A DNA stretch of 64,000 nt from Paradesertivirga mongoliensis (GTDB lineage Bacteria; Bacteroidota; Bacteroidia; Sphingobacteriales; Sphingobacteriaceae), in NCBI RefSeq assembly GCF_024436395.1, contig NZ_JAFMZO010000003.1, positions 62,001 to 126,000 of the forward strand, written 5' to 3'. The translations under genes were made by a program, and so were the position numbers. The notes below the pieces were generated by a model. It worked only from the letters and a program-made list of their open reading frames with translations, searched no databases and had not been told where the DNA came from. Positions 8,991 through 18,871 of the stretch are shown here, piece after piece. Within the stretch, counting starts at the first letter, position 1. The number at the start of each line of letters is the position of its first letter.

Positions 8991-10586
8991 ATGAGTAATC
9001 CCGAAATAGACAAAAGAAAAACCTTCGCCATTATCAGCCACCCCGATGCCGGTAAAACAACGCTTACTGAAAAGTTTTTGCTTTTCGGTGGCGCCATCAA
9101 TACGGCAGGCGCGGTAAAACGAAACAAAGCCAACCAGAATACCACATCCGATTTCATGGAAATTGAGAAGCAAAGAGGAATTTCTGTGGCAACCTCGGTA
9201 ATGGGATTTGAATATAAGGGCAAGCGCATTAACATTCTCGATACGCCGGGCCACAAAGATTTTGCCGAAGATACTTACAGAACCCTCTCGGCCGTGGATA
9301 GTGTAATTTTGGTAGTAGACAGCGTAAAAGGGGTGGAAGAGCAAACGCAGAAACTTATGGAGGTTTGCCGCATGCGGAACACCCCGGTTATTATCTTTAT
9401 CAATAAGATGGACCGCGAGGGAAAAGATTCTTTCGATCTGCTGGATGAACTGGAAAATTCATTGAAAATCAGCGTCTGTCCGCAATCCTGGCCAATAGGA
9501 CAAGGGTATACGTTTAAAGGAGTTTACAACATCTATGCTAATCAGCTTAACCTTTTCGAGCCGGATAAAGCTAAAGTAACCGAGCCTGTAATACAGGTTA
9601 AAAATCTTCAGGATGACCTTCTTAAACAATATCTTAAAGAGAAAGAACTGGATAAATTATCAGGCGACCTGGAATTGATCGAAGGGATTTACGGTCCTCT
9701 AGATACCGAAATGTATCTTGAAGGCTTACTTGCGCCGGTATTTTTCGGGAGTGCGATTAACAATTTCGGTATCCGGGAATTGCTGGACACTTTCATCAAT
9801 ATTGCTCCAAGCCCCTCAACCCGCGAGGCTGAGACCCGCGTTGTGGAGGCAACTGAAAAGAACTTTACAGGATTTGTGTTTAAGATACATGCCAACCTCG
9901 ATCCCAATCACCGGGATCGGATAGCTTTTTTAAGAATCTGTTCAGGTAAATTCGAACGAAATAAATTCTTTTACCATACCCGCCTTGAGAAAAAATTGAA
10001 ATTTTCCAATCCGATGGATTTTATGGCAAATGAGAAAAGCCTGGTTGAAGAAGCCTGGCCCGGCGATGTGGTAGGATTATACGACAGCGGGAACTTCAAG
10101 ATTGGCGACACTCTTACTGAAGGCGAAAAACTACAGTTTAAAGGCATTCCAAGGTTCTCGCCCGAGATCTTTAAAGAGGTAGAGAACCGTGATCCGATGA
10201 AAACCAAACAATTGGAAAAGGGCATCCAGCAGTTAACCGAAGAAGGTGTAGCTCAGCTCTTTGTTCAGCAACCCGGAAACCGGAAAATAATAGGAACCGT
10301 GGGAGAACTTCAATTTGAGGTAATAAGTTTCCGACTGGAAAATGAGTATGGGGCTAAATGCGCCTTCCGTCCTCTCACTTTCAGAAAATCGAGCTGGATA
10401 ACTTGCAGCGATAAAAAGATTTTGCAGGATATTATTTATCGCCGGGCATCAAATATTGCTTATGATAAAGATTCAAATCCGGTATTTCTGGCAGATAACG
10501 ACTGGGCGATTAATCTCGCCAAAAGAGATTTTCCCGAAGTGGAATTCTTTACAACTTCAGAATTTAAGAAAGTAGAAACTGAGTAA
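8991..10586 (+). CDS. prfC: Peptide chain release factor 3
   Basis: 531 residues, the usual RF3 length. GTPase motifs are in order: G1 SHPDAGKTT (16-24), the switch/G2 region with [13 protein letters not shown]3 DTPGHKDF and G4 NKMDRE. The domain after the G domain ([25 protein letters not shown]) and the C-terminal [19 protein letters not shown] block are RF3-specific and separate it from EF-G. RF3 recycles RF1/RF2 from post-termination ribosomes using GTP. I use the ATG at 8991; an in-frame upstream codon at 8904 would add 29 unrelated residues. A TAnnTTTG element at 8899-8906 may belong to its promoter. Confidence 0.97.
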   Translation: MSNPEIDKRKTFAIISHPDAGKTTLTEKFLLFGGAINTAGAVKRNKANQNTTSDFMEIEKQRGISVATSVMGFEYKGKRINILDTPGHKDFAEDTYRTLSAVDSVILVVDSVKGVEEQTQKLMEVCRMRNTPVIIFINKMDREGKDSFDLLDELENSLKISVCPQSWPIGQGYTFKGVYNIYANQLNLFEPDKAKVTEPVIQVKNLQDDLLKQYLKEKELDKLSGDLELIEGIYGPLDTEMYLEGLLAPVFFGSAINNFGIRELLDTFINIAPSPSTREAETRVVEATEKNFTGFVFKIHANLDPNHRDRIAFLRICSGKFERNKFFYHTRLEKKLKFSNPMDFMANEKSLVEEAWPGDVVGLYDSGNFKIGDTLTEGEKLQFKGIPRFSPEIFKEVENRDPMKTKQLEKGIQQLTEEGVAQLFVQQPGNRKIIGTVGELQFEVISFRLENEYGAKCAFRPLTFRKSSWITCSDKKILQDIIYRRASNIAYDKDSNPVFLADNDWAINLAKRDFPEVEFFTTSEFKKVETE

Positions 10587-10610
10587 GAAGCTGGCGCTAA
10601 ACCAGCTTCT
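10586..10610. terminator. Hairpin between prfC and the convergent DUF3817 gene
   Basis: A 9-bp inverted repeat (10586-10594 with 10602-10610) with a 7-nt loop, starting at the prfC stop and followed by GTTT. Its position between converging genes suggests a bidirectional terminator, weak on T content. Confidence 0.5.
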
Positions 10611-10612
10611 GT

Positions 10613-10921
10613 TTAATATTGCTCCTGCTCCCGGCTTAAGTTTCCATCAAAGAAAAACGGCCCCAGAGGCAGAAATGACGCTGCCAAAAATAAGCCTGTG
10701 CGTTTATAATTCCAGCTCAATGCCAGGGTTGCCCGCAAAACCGCCAGCACATATATTACAAACAGTGCCCCGTGCGCCCAGCCTACTACCTTAACCGGCA
10801 TGGCGTTTCCATAAATATATTTCATTGGCATGGCTATAAGCAATAGCACAAGAAAACTAACTCCTTCGGCTATTCCTATCCATCTCAGATCTCTGATAAT
10901 TTTTGCTTTATTACTTTCCAT
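10613..10921 (-). CDS. DUF3817 integral membrane protein
   Basis: 102 residues with three predicted membrane segments: EGVSFLVLLLIAMPMKYIYG (about 19-38), GWAHGALFVIYVLAVL (about 47-62) and a C-terminal hydrophobic FLAASFLPLGPFFFD. The pattern (WIGIAEGVSFLVLL, GWAHGALF, ...PLGPFFFD) is that of DUF3817 proteins, small inner-membrane proteins of unknown role. The gene starts 6 nt after the proS stop, so it is probably the distal gene of a proS-DUF3817 transcript. Confidence 0.85.
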   Translation of the reverse strand: MESNKAKIIRDLRWIGIAEGVSFLVLLLIAMPMKYIYGNAMPVKVVGWAHGALFVIYVLAVLRATLALSWNYKRTGLFLAASFLPLGPFFFDGNLSREQEQY

Positions 10922-10927
10922 TCTTTC

Positions 10928-12400
10928 TTAATATGCCCTTGCAAACAACACTCTTTGAGTAGATGCTTTTCCACTGTAGATACAAACCCCTGCTTCCTGT
11001 TTATTATTCAACGGAATACAGCGTATCGTCGCCTTCGTTTCTTCCTTTATTTTTTGTTCAGTTTCGGGAGTACCATCCCAATGCGCCGACACAAAACCGG
11101 CCTGGCTGTCTAACACCTGTTTAAACTCTTCGTAAGAATTTACTTCGGTGGTATTTTCTTCACGAAACTTAAACGCTTTCTGGTAAATATTCTTTTGGAT
11201 GTCGGCAAGCAAATTTTCTATCCTGTCGGCAAGCCCATCCCTGCTTACGGTTTCCTTCTCTTTAGTGTCTCGCCGGGCGATTTCTGCAGTACCATTTTCA
11301 AGATCGCGCCCGCCCAAAGCAATCCGTACCGGAACCCCTTTTAGCTCATACTCGGCGAATTTAAATCCGGGGCGGTGGGTATCCCTATCGTCATACTTTA
11401 CAGAAATATTTTTAGCCTTGAGTTCCCTGCTCAGATTATCGGCAACTTCAGAGATTGCTTTAAATTCTTCGTCGCCTTTGTAAATAGGTACAATAACAAC
11501 CTGTATAGGCGCCAGCATAGGGGGTAAAACCAAACCCGAATCATCAGAGTGGGCCATTATCAACGCTCCCATCAGCCTGGTTGAAACACCCCAGGAAGTT
11601 GCCCAAACGTAATCCAGCTTACCTTCTTTACTGGTAAACTTAACATCGAATGCTTTCGCGAAATTCTGCCCCAGAAAATGCGAAGTTCCAGCCTGCAATG
11701 CTTTACCATCTTGCATCAAGGCTTCAATGCAATAGGTTTCCAGAGCACCGGCAAAACGTTCGTTTGGTGTTTTAATTCCTTTCACAACAGGTACAGCCAT
11801 CCAGTTCTCGGCAAAATCTGCATAGACCTCGAGCATTCTTTCAGCCTCCTCAACGGCTTCCTGTTGTGTAGCGTGGGCGGTATGCCCTTCTTGCCATAGA
11901 AACTCGGCGGTGCGCAAAAACAGTCGTGTCCGCATTTCCCACCTCACCACATTAGCCCACTGATTAACCAAAATGGGTAAATCGCGATACGATTGAATCC
12001 AACCCTTGTAGGTATTCCAAATAATTGTTTCCGATGTAGGACGAACGATCAGTTCCTCTTCCAATTTGGCGTCTTCATCGACAATAATATTCCCGTTACC
12101 ATCATTTTTCAACCGGTAATGAGTTACAACTGCACATTCTGTCGCAAAACCCTCCACATGGGAGGCTTCCTTTGAAAAAAAAGACTTAGGGATAAAAAGC
12201 GGAAAATAGGCGTTTGAGTGGCCTGTATCCTTAAACATCTTATCCAAAGCAGCTTGCATTTTTTCCCATATAGAATAACCGTAAGGCTTAATGACCATAC
12301 ATCCCCTTACTGCAGAATGTTCTGCCAGGTCAGCTTTTGTAACAAGTTCATTATACCATTGAGAATAATCGTCTTTTCTGCTTGTAATACCCTTACTCAT
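10928..12400 (-). CDS. proS: Prolyl-tRNA synthetase (short, archaeal/eukaryotic-like form)
   Basis: 490 residues. It charges tRNA-Pro. Class II catalytic features are visible: the motif 2 region [20 protein letters not shown] with HTAHAT, and [13 protein letters not shown] with [11 protein letters not shown]. The C-terminal half has the anticodon-binding segment and ends in Tyr (FARAY). The length and the N-terminus ([16 protein letters not shown]) fit the type 3 form, which lacks the large editing insertion of the E. coli-type enzyme. It is divergent from the lipoprotein gene at 12579 with 178 nt between. Confidence 0.96.
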   Translation of the reverse strand: MSKGITSRKDDYSQWYNELVTKADLAEHSAVRGCMVIKPYGYSIWEKMQAALDKMFKDTGHSNAYFPLFIPKSFFSKEASHVEGFATECAVVTHYRLKNDGNGNIIVDEDAKLEEELIVRPTSETIIWNTYKGWIQSYRDLPILVNQWANVVRWEMRTRLFLRTAEFLWQEGHTAHATQQEAVEEAERMLEVYADFAENWMAVPVVKGIKTPNERFAGALETYCIEALMQDGKALQAGTSHFLGQNFAKAFDVKFTSKEGKLDYVWATSWGVSTRLMGALIMAHSDDSGLVLPPMLAPIQVVIVPIYKGDEEFKAISEVADNLSRELKAKNISVKYDDRDTHRPGFKFAEYELKGVPVRIALGGRDLENGTAEIARRDTKEKETVSRDGLADRIENLLADIQKNIYQKAFKFREENTTEVNSYEEFKQVLDSQAGFVSAHWDGTPETEQKIKEETKATIRCIPLNNKQEAGVCIYSGKASTQRVLFARAY

Positions 12401-12578
12401 AGTGGCTTTTATAATATTTTTCTGTAACTTTAAAACACAAATACCAAGGCGGCAAAGTTATAAAAGTAGTCGAGGTATTTTAGTTAATGATGCAACCAAT
12501 TTTCAATTGTTTTCGTCGTTATAATAATAATTAGATTATAGAACACTCACACACTTTTATAAACTAACACACAACGCA

Positions 12579-13580
12579 ATGAAAAAATTTCTACTACCGG
12601 TCTTTGCAGTCTCAGCTTTGCTGCTGAGTTCTTGCTCCACCACTCAGCTTGCCAGGCAGGCCGATACGGGTGATGATGTATATTATACCGAAGCGAAAGC
12701 TAAGGAAATTGTTCCCGTTGTAGCTCAGGCTCAGCCGGAAAGAGAGAAAAACTACCGTACAGATGAAGAGCTGTACCGTGATGAAAGCACGTCCAACGAC
12801 CAATATTATGATGATTACTATCATGACTATAGTTCAAGGATAAACCGGTTCTATTATAACTCGCCTTACAGGCCATATTATGACAGGTATTATTCTTACG
12901 GCTATAATCCGTGGTATACCTATTCGTACGACCCATTCTTCTATGACCCATTCTTCTACAGACCAGGTGTTTCTATCTGGATAGGTGCCGGAAGATATTC
13001 AAGATGGAATAGTTATGGATACGGATATTACGGAGGAGGATTTAATAATGGCTATTGGGGGCCATACTCTTATTATAACAGCTATCCGGGATATGGATAC
13101 GGTGGCGGATATTACAACGATGGATATTACAGCACTCGTCCAAACGGAGCCCGACACCCTAACAGAGGAGGAAACGATTCATACAGACCCTCGCCTTCTT
13201 ATGGCCGGGGCACTGTTGTTACCGGCGGACAGCCAAGAGGCTCGTCTACACGTGGTGGCGACCGGGTAAGCGGCGATAATAATAACACAAACACTGAAGG
13301 CAGAAATGGCAGACCTCGTCCATCTACGCCTTCTAATTCAGGCAGAGACAGACAAGCAACAACCAGCGCTGACAGACCAGCTCCGTCAACGCGAACTGAA
13401 CGCCCTGCCCGTACCGAGACCACACGGGAACGGTATACTCCACCTCCATCTACCCGCGAAACCTATAGCCCTCCACCAAGCAGTTCTGGTAATAGCAGGG
13501 GAAGCAGTAGTGGTAGTAGTAGTAGTGGTGGCGGAAGCAGTAGCGGAGGATCAAGTCGTCCATCGAGAGGGGGAAACTAA
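12579..13580 (+). CDS. Tyr/Gly/Ser/Pro-rich low-complexity lipoprotein
   Basis: 333 residues. A lipoprotein signal (MKKFLLPVFAVSALLLSSC, Cys19) is followed by an acidic segment and a Tyr-dominated region (about 75-185, with YRPYYDRYYSYGYNPWY and repeated SYDPFFYDPFFY). A Gly/Tyr block comes next, then a long Arg/Pro/Thr/Ser tail ending in a Ser-Gly run (about 305-333). There is no enzymatic motif. The composition suggests an extended, possibly surface-exposed or peptidoglycan/outer-membrane-associated lipoprotein; that is inference. It ends 1 nt before the start of the FadL-like barrel gene, so the two are surely one transcript and may act together. Confidence 0.85.
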   Translation: MKKFLLPVFAVSALLLSSCSTTQLARQADTGDDVYYTEAKAKEIVPVVAQAQPEREKNYRTDEELYRDESTSNDQYYDDYYHDYSSRINRFYYNSPYRPYYDRYYSYGYNPWYTYSYDPFFYDPFFYRPGVSIWIGAGRYSRWNSYGYGYYGGGFNNGYWGPYSYYNSYPGYGYGGGYYNDGYYSTRPNGARHPNRGGNDSYRPSPSYGRGTVVTGGQPRGSSTRGGDRVSGDNNNTNTEGRNGRPRPSTPSNSGRDRQATTSADRPAPSTRTERPARTETTRERYTPPPSTRETYSPPPSSSGNSRGSSSGSSSSGGGSSSGGSSRPSRGGN

Positions 13581-13581
13581 C

Positions 13582-15078
13582 ATGAGATACATATTTTCTT
13601 TTTTGTTGATTGCAGGTATAGCAATTAACCAGGATACATACGCGCAAGACGCAGTGGACGCTTTAAGGTTTTCACAATATCAGTATGGCTCGTCAGCCCG
13701 GCTAAAGGCGCTAGGAAATGCACAGACAGCTGTTGGAGGAGATATCAGTTCTATCGGCGGAAACCCGGCTGGAATTGGACTATTCACCCGTTCTGAGTTA
13801 TCACTAACTACAGAAATAATGAACTACTCATCTACTGGCACTTATTTCAACCAAAATACGAGCGCAAATCGTGGTCGTTTCGACATCAATAACGCAGGAG
13901 CAGTATTTGTACTTCCATTAAATAAGCTAAAAGGTCAAGACTTAAGATCGGGTGTCATCAGCTTAAACTTTGGAATTGGCTATAATAAAACCAATGATTT
14001 TGGAAATAAAATACGCTTTGCGGGACCAAACGAGGAAAATTCTATCGCGGACTTTTACGCTGATTTAGCGAACGATTATACTGGCGCCCTGGACGAAGGA
14101 AGCTTGGAAGACGCCGCTTATGAGGCAAATCTAATTAATCTGGACGGATCGAATTACGTTTCAACCACTAATTCAACCAACCGTTCACAAGATGAGATAT
14201 TGATCCGTAACGGCTCACAATCCGAGTTGAACCTTGCTGCAGGGGTAAATATTGGAAATAAATTCTACATCGGCACAAGTCTCGGATTCTTATCTCTTGA
14301 TTACACCTCCGATAATTCATTTAGAGAAACGGGAACCATATCATATTCTGATAATACTTCTGATAATTATGAAGCGAATTACTATCAGCAGTACAGATCT
14401 GAAGGATACGGCCTTAACCTGAAGCTCGGTGCGATTTACCGGCCAAACCAATATGTTCGCCTAGGTGCCAATTATCAATCACCAAACTGGTATACCATTG
14501 ATAGGAACTACAGCGAAAGCAGCGAAAACAGGCTATCAGACAACCCTTTGTATCAGGATAAAACTGTGAGATCTCCCAACATCAGCTTTGACGAATTTAC
14601 CTACGGACTCAAAAGCCCGGCGAAATTTTCGCTTGGCGCCGCGTTCTTTCAAAGTAAACTGGGATTCATAACCGGAGACATCGAATTTGTAGACTACAGC
14701 TCAATGGAACTACAGACCAAGGGCTACGACAATCCGAATGAATTTGTAGAAGATAACAGGTACATCGTTAACAATTATACAAATGCTGTTAACTATCGCG
14801 TTGGAGCAGAAATAAAGGCAGCTTCACCAATTATGCTACGTGGCGGCTATGCTTTTAATCAGTCTGCATTTGAAAATTCCGACCAAGACATGGACATTCA
14901 TACTTATTCATTAGGAGCGGGCTACAGAACAGGGAACATCAATATTGATCTAGCCTATCAAAGCAGCACTATGAATTCTCAAACCAGCCCATACTTCGTA
15001 ACCAACGGAACAAGCCCAAGCGCTTCTTTTAAATCGACGAGAAATGGAATTTTTATTACCATTGGAACGCGGTTTTAA
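13582..15078 (+). CDS. OmpP1/FadL-like outer-membrane barrel protein
   Basis: 498 residues with a signal peptide (MRYIFSFLLIAGIAINQDTYAQ). The N-terminal mature part resembles OMPP1/FadL/TodX proteins: ALRFSQYQYGSSARLKALGN, AVGGDISSIGGNPAGIGLF. It is followed by amphipathic strands typical of a beta-barrel, ending GIFITIGTRF with the expected C-terminal aromatic. FadL-type channels pass hydrophobic compounds; the substrate here is unknown. The start at 13582 (ATGAGATAC) is chosen although the same frame stays open 276 nt upstream, because only this start gives a signal peptide. A terminator follows at 15095-15122. Confidence 0.85.
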   Translation: MRYIFSFLLIAGIAINQDTYAQDAVDALRFSQYQYGSSARLKALGNAQTAVGGDISSIGGNPAGIGLFTRSELSLTTEIMNYSSTGTYFNQNTSANRGRFDINNAGAVFVLPLNKLKGQDLRSGVISLNFGIGYNKTNDFGNKIRFAGPNEENSIADFYADLANDYTGALDEGSLEDAAYEANLINLDGSNYVSTTNSTNRSQDEILIRNGSQSELNLAAGVNIGNKFYIGTSLGFLSLDYTSDNSFRETGTISYSDNTSDNYEANYYQQYRSEGYGLNLKLGAIYRPNQYVRLGANYQSPNWYTIDRNYSESSENRLSDNPLYQDKTVRSPNISFDEFTYGLKSPAKFSLGAAFFQSKLGFITGDIEFVDYSSMELQTKGYDNPNEFVEDNRYIVNNYTNAVNYRVGAEIKAASPIMLRGGYAFNQSAFENSDQDMDIHTYSLGAGYRTGNINIDLAYQSSTMNSQTSPYFVTNGTSPSASFKSTRNGIFITIGTRF

Positions 15079-15094
15079 TTCGACCGTTAATAAG

Positions 15095-15122
15095 AAAAGG
15101 GAGTTTATAGCTCCCTTTTTTT
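15095..15122 (+). terminator. Rho-independent terminator after the FadL-like gene
   Basis: A 9-bp stem (15095-15103 with 15111-15119), 7-nt loop, and a run of T through 15122, 16 nt after the stop. Confidence 0.9.
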
Positions 15123-15255
15123 ATGCCAGCATCGGGGGATTGTAAAATTCTTCGGACAGGTAAACCAATCGATAGCTTCCACGTTATTGCTTCAACAATT
15201 AATTTTTAATTTAAATTTTATGTTGAACAATTCTTCTATTTTATTCTAAGGGAAA

Positions 15256-15603
15256 ATGAACCGTATTTTACTCGTAGAAGATGATGAAGCTGTAAGAAAT
15301 GTAATCCAGGAAGCGCTAAGCGATTATGCAGTAATAGCAACCGGGGACGCCAGCGATATTTTCAAATTGATCGAAGAACACAAGCCAGATTTGGTGTTGA
15401 TGGATTATATTCTTCCGCATATAAACGGTGGCGAACTTTGTCATCAGATAAAAACCAACCCCAAAACCCAAGATTTACCGGTTATCATAATTTCCGGATA
15501 TCCGCAAATTCTATATTCACTGGGATCGTACGGCTGTGATGCGATACTTGAAAAACCTTTCGATCTGTCGAAATTATTGGAAACAGTGGCAGCTTTCGAC
15601 TAA
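15256..15603 (+). CDS. Stand-alone response-regulator receiver domain
   Basis: 115 residues, a single CheY-like receiver with no output domain. The acidic pocket is in VEDDE (D9, D10), the phosphoacceptor in LVLMDY (D50), the conserved Ser/Thr in VIIISGY, and the Lys in LEKPFDLS. No histidine kinase gene adjoins it, so the partner is unknown. It converges on ligD with a 26-nt gap. Confidence 0.9.
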   Translation: MNRILLVEDDEAVRNVIQEALSDYAVIATGDASDIFKLIEEHKPDLVLMDYILPHINGGELCHQIKTNPKTQDLPVIIISGYPQILYSLGSYGCDAILEKPFDLSKLLETVAAFD

Positions 15604-15629
15604 CTTCGGATGACCGGATGCAACATGAG

Positions 15630-18290
15630 CTATCCTCCAAAGACACTCTTTGCCTTTAAAACAGTTTTTTCCAGGTCGATACCTTTACCCATCACGCCTT
15701 TAAACAAATCACCTATGTCGCGCAAGCGATCAACGGCATTAAAAATTGTAAAGTCGCGCATACTCAAACCAGGCTTAACCTCATCCCATAACAATGGCAT
15801 TGAAACGGTCGCTCCGGGCTTAGGGCGTAATGAATAAGGACCGGCAATGGTAGCCTGCGGACGATTTTGTAAAAAGTCGAGATACATTTTCCCTCCGCGC
15901 TTAGCAGTTAAGCGCTCTATACTGGTATATCCCGGAATCTGCTTATGAACAATGGTAACCAGCATCCTTGCGAACATCTGCGACTGGTCATAAGAATATT
16001 TTGCACCTAGCGGGATATAAATATGCAATCCGGTAGAACCGGAAGTTTTACAATACGACTCGACCCCTATTTCATCGAGAACACCTTTTACAACCTGTGC
16101 GGCTTCGATAACCTGTTCAAAAGTATTTTTATCGGGATCCAGATCAATAATGCACCAATCCGGGTTATCGGGATTATGTACCGTGCTGAGCCAGGGGTTC
16201 ATTTCGATGCAGCCCAGCGATGCCATGTATAATAAACTTGCTTCGTCGGTACAGAGCATAAATTCTTTATCGTGCCCTTCCCGGTTACTTTCATAAGGGT
16301 AGGTTGCTATCCAGTCGGGAACCTTGCCATGCACATTTTTCTGATAAAAGCTCTGACCATGTATCCCGTTAGGAAAACGGTTAAGCGACTGGGGCCTGTC
16401 TTTGAGATAAGGAACGATGAAAGGCGCGATTTGATAATAGTAATTCAGGAGATCACGTTTGGTAACCTTATCTTCAGGCCAGTATATTTTGCTGAGATTT
16501 GAAAATTTGAGATCGTGGCCGTTTATCTTCCGCACCTGTGTCTCATCTTTTGGGTTAAGGAGAGTTTTCCGGGTCTTTCCTTTCAAAGGAGTGATCACCT
16601 TTTGCTTCACAAAATCATGATCTTCTGCGATTACCTCGGCCGTATGAACCGGAGTCTCTCTAACCACCTCGTCTGCGTTCTTATCCTCGCGTAAACCCTT
16701 AAATGAAGGGTGCCTCATCACTCCGTCCTGGGTCATTTCGCGGTAGCTAACCTCCCCTACCAGTTTGGGCTTTACCCAGGTGGCTGTAGCTTTGGGCGGG
16801 TTAGGTCGAAATCTCGAAGGTTTGTTAAACTCGGGCACTACGCTAAAGGGGCATTCTTCCGTTATGAATGGCTTTAACCGTTCAATAATCTCCGTTTGCA
16901 ATTTATCACTAAAGCCGGTTCCCACTGGCCCGATATATTTCAAGGCATTATTTTCATAAACGCCCATCAGCAAAGCGCTGAACTTTTTCCGGCCATTTTC
17001 ATTATTGGTATAGCCGCATATAATTGCCTCCTGCCGTTTCTCTGTTTTTATTTTGAGCCATTCTTTTGACCTGATATCGGGCGCGTACAGGCTGGTCAGC
17101 TTTTTAGCGATAATACCTTCCAGTCCCATTTTATCTGCGGCTGCAAAGAACTCCGTACCACTGGCTTCAAACAGTTTACTCAGAAGTATTTTCTCATTTC
17201 CCTCCGGGATAATTTGGTTCAGGATTTCTCTTCGGCTCTGTAGCGGCAAGACGGTCAGATCCTTATTATCCAACCAGAGAACGTCAAATACATAAAACAC
17301 CAGTTCGCCGTCTGCCTCACTTCGCCAGTTTTGAAGCGCCGCAAAATCAGCCATTCCATTATTATTCAGCACTACAATTTCGCCGTCGAGTACTGCATTG
17401 ATCTTCCATTTGCTTAAAGCCTGATATATAGGATAAAATTTCTCATTAAATGATTTGTTATTGCGCGAGTTAAGCTGTACTTCGCCGTTATTGATGAACG
17501 CCAGCGCACGGTATCCGTCCCACTTTATCTCATAAACCCAATCCGGATCGTCGAAGGGCTTATCCACCAATGTGGCCAGCATAGGTTTGATCCCTTCGGG
17601 GAATTTAGCCTTTTTAGCCTCGTTTAAAAGGACTTTCAAATCTGTATCAGGATTACCGGCAAGGGCGCCTGCCTGAACATTTTCGGAACGATTGCTGTTC
17701 CAGACATTCTCACTTGTTTTTGCCACTTTATCTATGGTGAACCCAGAAAGCACTGATTTATTTTTTTTTGTAATATCATTTTTAGATGCGTACTCATCGT
17801 CAATTTTCATTAAAAGCCAACTATTCTCGCCTCTGCCAAACGCCTTCGCTAGGGCAAATTCACCTCTTAATTTTTCTCCATGCAGAATAAACTTGAACTT
17901 TCCGCTGTGCAAACCATGTAACAAATGTTTTTCCTGCTCTTTTTTACTCTTCCCTTCAAACTCTGATGGCTCAAAAGTGCCCTCGTCCCACACGATTACC
18001 GTACCCCCGCCATACTGGCCCTTGGGAATTATCCCTTCGAAAGTCCGGTAGTCAAATGGATGATCTTCCACCATCATGGCGAGGCGCTTTACATCAGGAT
18101 CCGTCGAAGGCCCTTTAGGCACCGCCCAGCTTTTAAGCATTCCTTCCATTTCGAGGCGAAAGTCGTAATGCACGTGTGAGGCATGATGCAACTGCACCAC
18201 AAAACGCAGCTTCGAGGCTTTGTTTTTTCCTCCGATGGGTTCAGGAGTGATGTCGAACCGGCGTTTCTGTTTGTATTTGTCTAGAGCCAT
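15630..18290 (-). CDS. ligD: Multidomain DNA ligase D (NHEJ)
   Basis: 886 residues with three domains in the order phosphoesterase, ligase, polymerase, as in Pseudomonas LigD. The N-terminal PE domain (about 15-170) has FVVQLHHASHVHYDFRLEMEG and WAVPKGPS. The ATP-dependent ligase (about 235-540) has motif I EIKWDGYRAL with adenylated K256. The C-terminal primase-like polymerase (about 595-880) has the acidic metal site in CIIDLDPDKNTF and HIYIPLGAKYSY. LigD processes and seals double-strand breaks together with Ku; no Ku gene is in this window. I start at ATG 18288-18290 (MALDKYKQKRRF). The in-frame extension to 18356 is not family-like. Confidence 0.95.
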   Translation of the reverse strand: MALDKYKQKRRFDITPEPIGGKNKASKLRFVVQLHHASHVHYDFRLEMEGMLKSWAVPKGPSTDPDVKRLAMMVEDHPFDYRTFEGIIPKGQYGGGTVIVWDEGTFEPSEFEGKSKKEQEKHLLHGLHSGKFKFILHGEKLRGEFALAKAFGRGENSWLLMKIDDEYASKNDITKKNKSVLSGFTIDKVAKTSENVWNSNRSENVQAGALAGNPDTDLKVLLNEAKKAKFPEGIKPMLATLVDKPFDDPDWVYEIKWDGYRALAFINNGEVQLNSRNNKSFNEKFYPIYQALSKWKINAVLDGEIVVLNNNGMADFAALQNWRSEADGELVFYVFDVLWLDNKDLTVLPLQSRREILNQIIPEGNEKILLSKLFEASGTEFFAAADKMGLEGIIAKKLTSLYAPDIRSKEWLKIKTEKRQEAIICGYTNNENGRKKFSALLMGVYENNALKYIGPVGTGFSDKLQTEIIERLKPFITEECPFSVVPEFNKPSRFRPNPPKATATWVKPKLVGEVSYREMTQDGVMRHPSFKGLREDKNADEVVRETPVHTAEVIAEDHDFVKQKVITPLKGKTRKTLLNPKDETQVRKINGHDLKFSNLSKIYWPEDKVTKRDLLNYYYQIAPFIVPYLKDRPQSLNRFPNGIHGQSFYQKNVHGKVPDWIATYPYESNREGHDKEFMLCTDEASLLYMASLGCIEMNPWLSTVHNPDNPDWCIIDLDPDKNTFEQVIEAAQVVKGVLDEIGVESYCKTSGSTGLHIYIPLGAKYSYDQSQMFARMLVTIVHKQIPGYTSIERLTAKRGGKMYLDFLQNRPQATIAGPYSLRPKPGATVSMPLLWDEVKPGLSMRDFTIFNAVDRLRDIGDLFKGVMGKGIDLEKTVLKAKSVFGG

Positions 18291-18437
18291 ATGATAAAAA
18301 AGAAGAGTCTCAAATCGGCAAGTGATTGCCCTGCCGGCAATGCTAATGGGAGTCAAAGCCCGTCCTGGCAGGGACGGAACACAATAGCCGGAAACTTTAC
18401 TTAGGTTAGGATCTTACCGATTTGAGATCCGCTGGCA

Positions 18438-18617
18438 TTATTTGTTCTTATCTTTTATGTACTTTTCTATCACCTTGCGGTCGTTTGAACCGGTAGCACG
18501 TTTAGCGCCACCTATAGCCTGGCTGCTTACGCCAAGTTTTTCTGCAAGATATTTTACTTCGTATTCCTGAGAAGAGTTCACTTCCCTCCGCTCAGTCTTT
18601 GCTCCTCTTGTTGCCAT
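18438..18617 (-). CDS. DUF3606 domain small protein
   Basis: A 59-residue protein read on the minus strand from the ATG at 18615-18617 to TAA at 18438-18440. The sequence EYEVKYLAEKLGVSSQAIGG followed by AKRATGSNDRKVIEKYI matches the DUF3606 pattern of about 55-60 residues. It is basic, with an N-terminal TRGAKTERRE stretch and a KDKNK end. DUF3606 proteins have a helix-turn-helix-like appearance, and their function is not established. It lies 147 nt upstream of ligD on the same strand, and may be co-transcribed with it. Confidence 0.8.
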   Translation of the reverse strand: MATRGAKTERREVNSSQEYEVKYLAEKLGVSSQAIGGAKRATGSNDRKVIEKYIKDKNK

Positions 18618-18871
18618 AATAGATGTTTTTAATTTATAGGTTAGAGTTTTAACATCTCTGGTACAAGATGGTTTTCAGGACTTATACTTACAGGCTACTT
18701 AAAAGTCGTCACATACTAGCCATTGCGCTGATCGACAGCGAGCAGAATTAGAATTATGGCAATAATTTTTGATACAGGCTCAAGAAGGACGACCTGCCTT
18801 TGAGCTAAGAAGCCCCAGAAATGACAACTTTCAGAATGAGCCAGTCATTGTTATTAAAATGGCTTTATTGA

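Noticed and set aside
13306-13581. The FadL-like gene's frame stays open through the end of the preceding lipoprotein gene, so a 590-residue protein could be read.
   Set aside because: Only the ATG at 13582 gives a signal peptide and a normal FadL-type N-terminus; the upstream part overlaps the low-complexity lipoprotein region, where codon bias keeps several frames open.
18362-18379. A small hairpin (CCGTCC/GGACGG) between ligD and the DUF3606 gene.
   Set aside because: Six base pairs only, no T run and no conserved context, so I do not call it a terminator or regulatory element.
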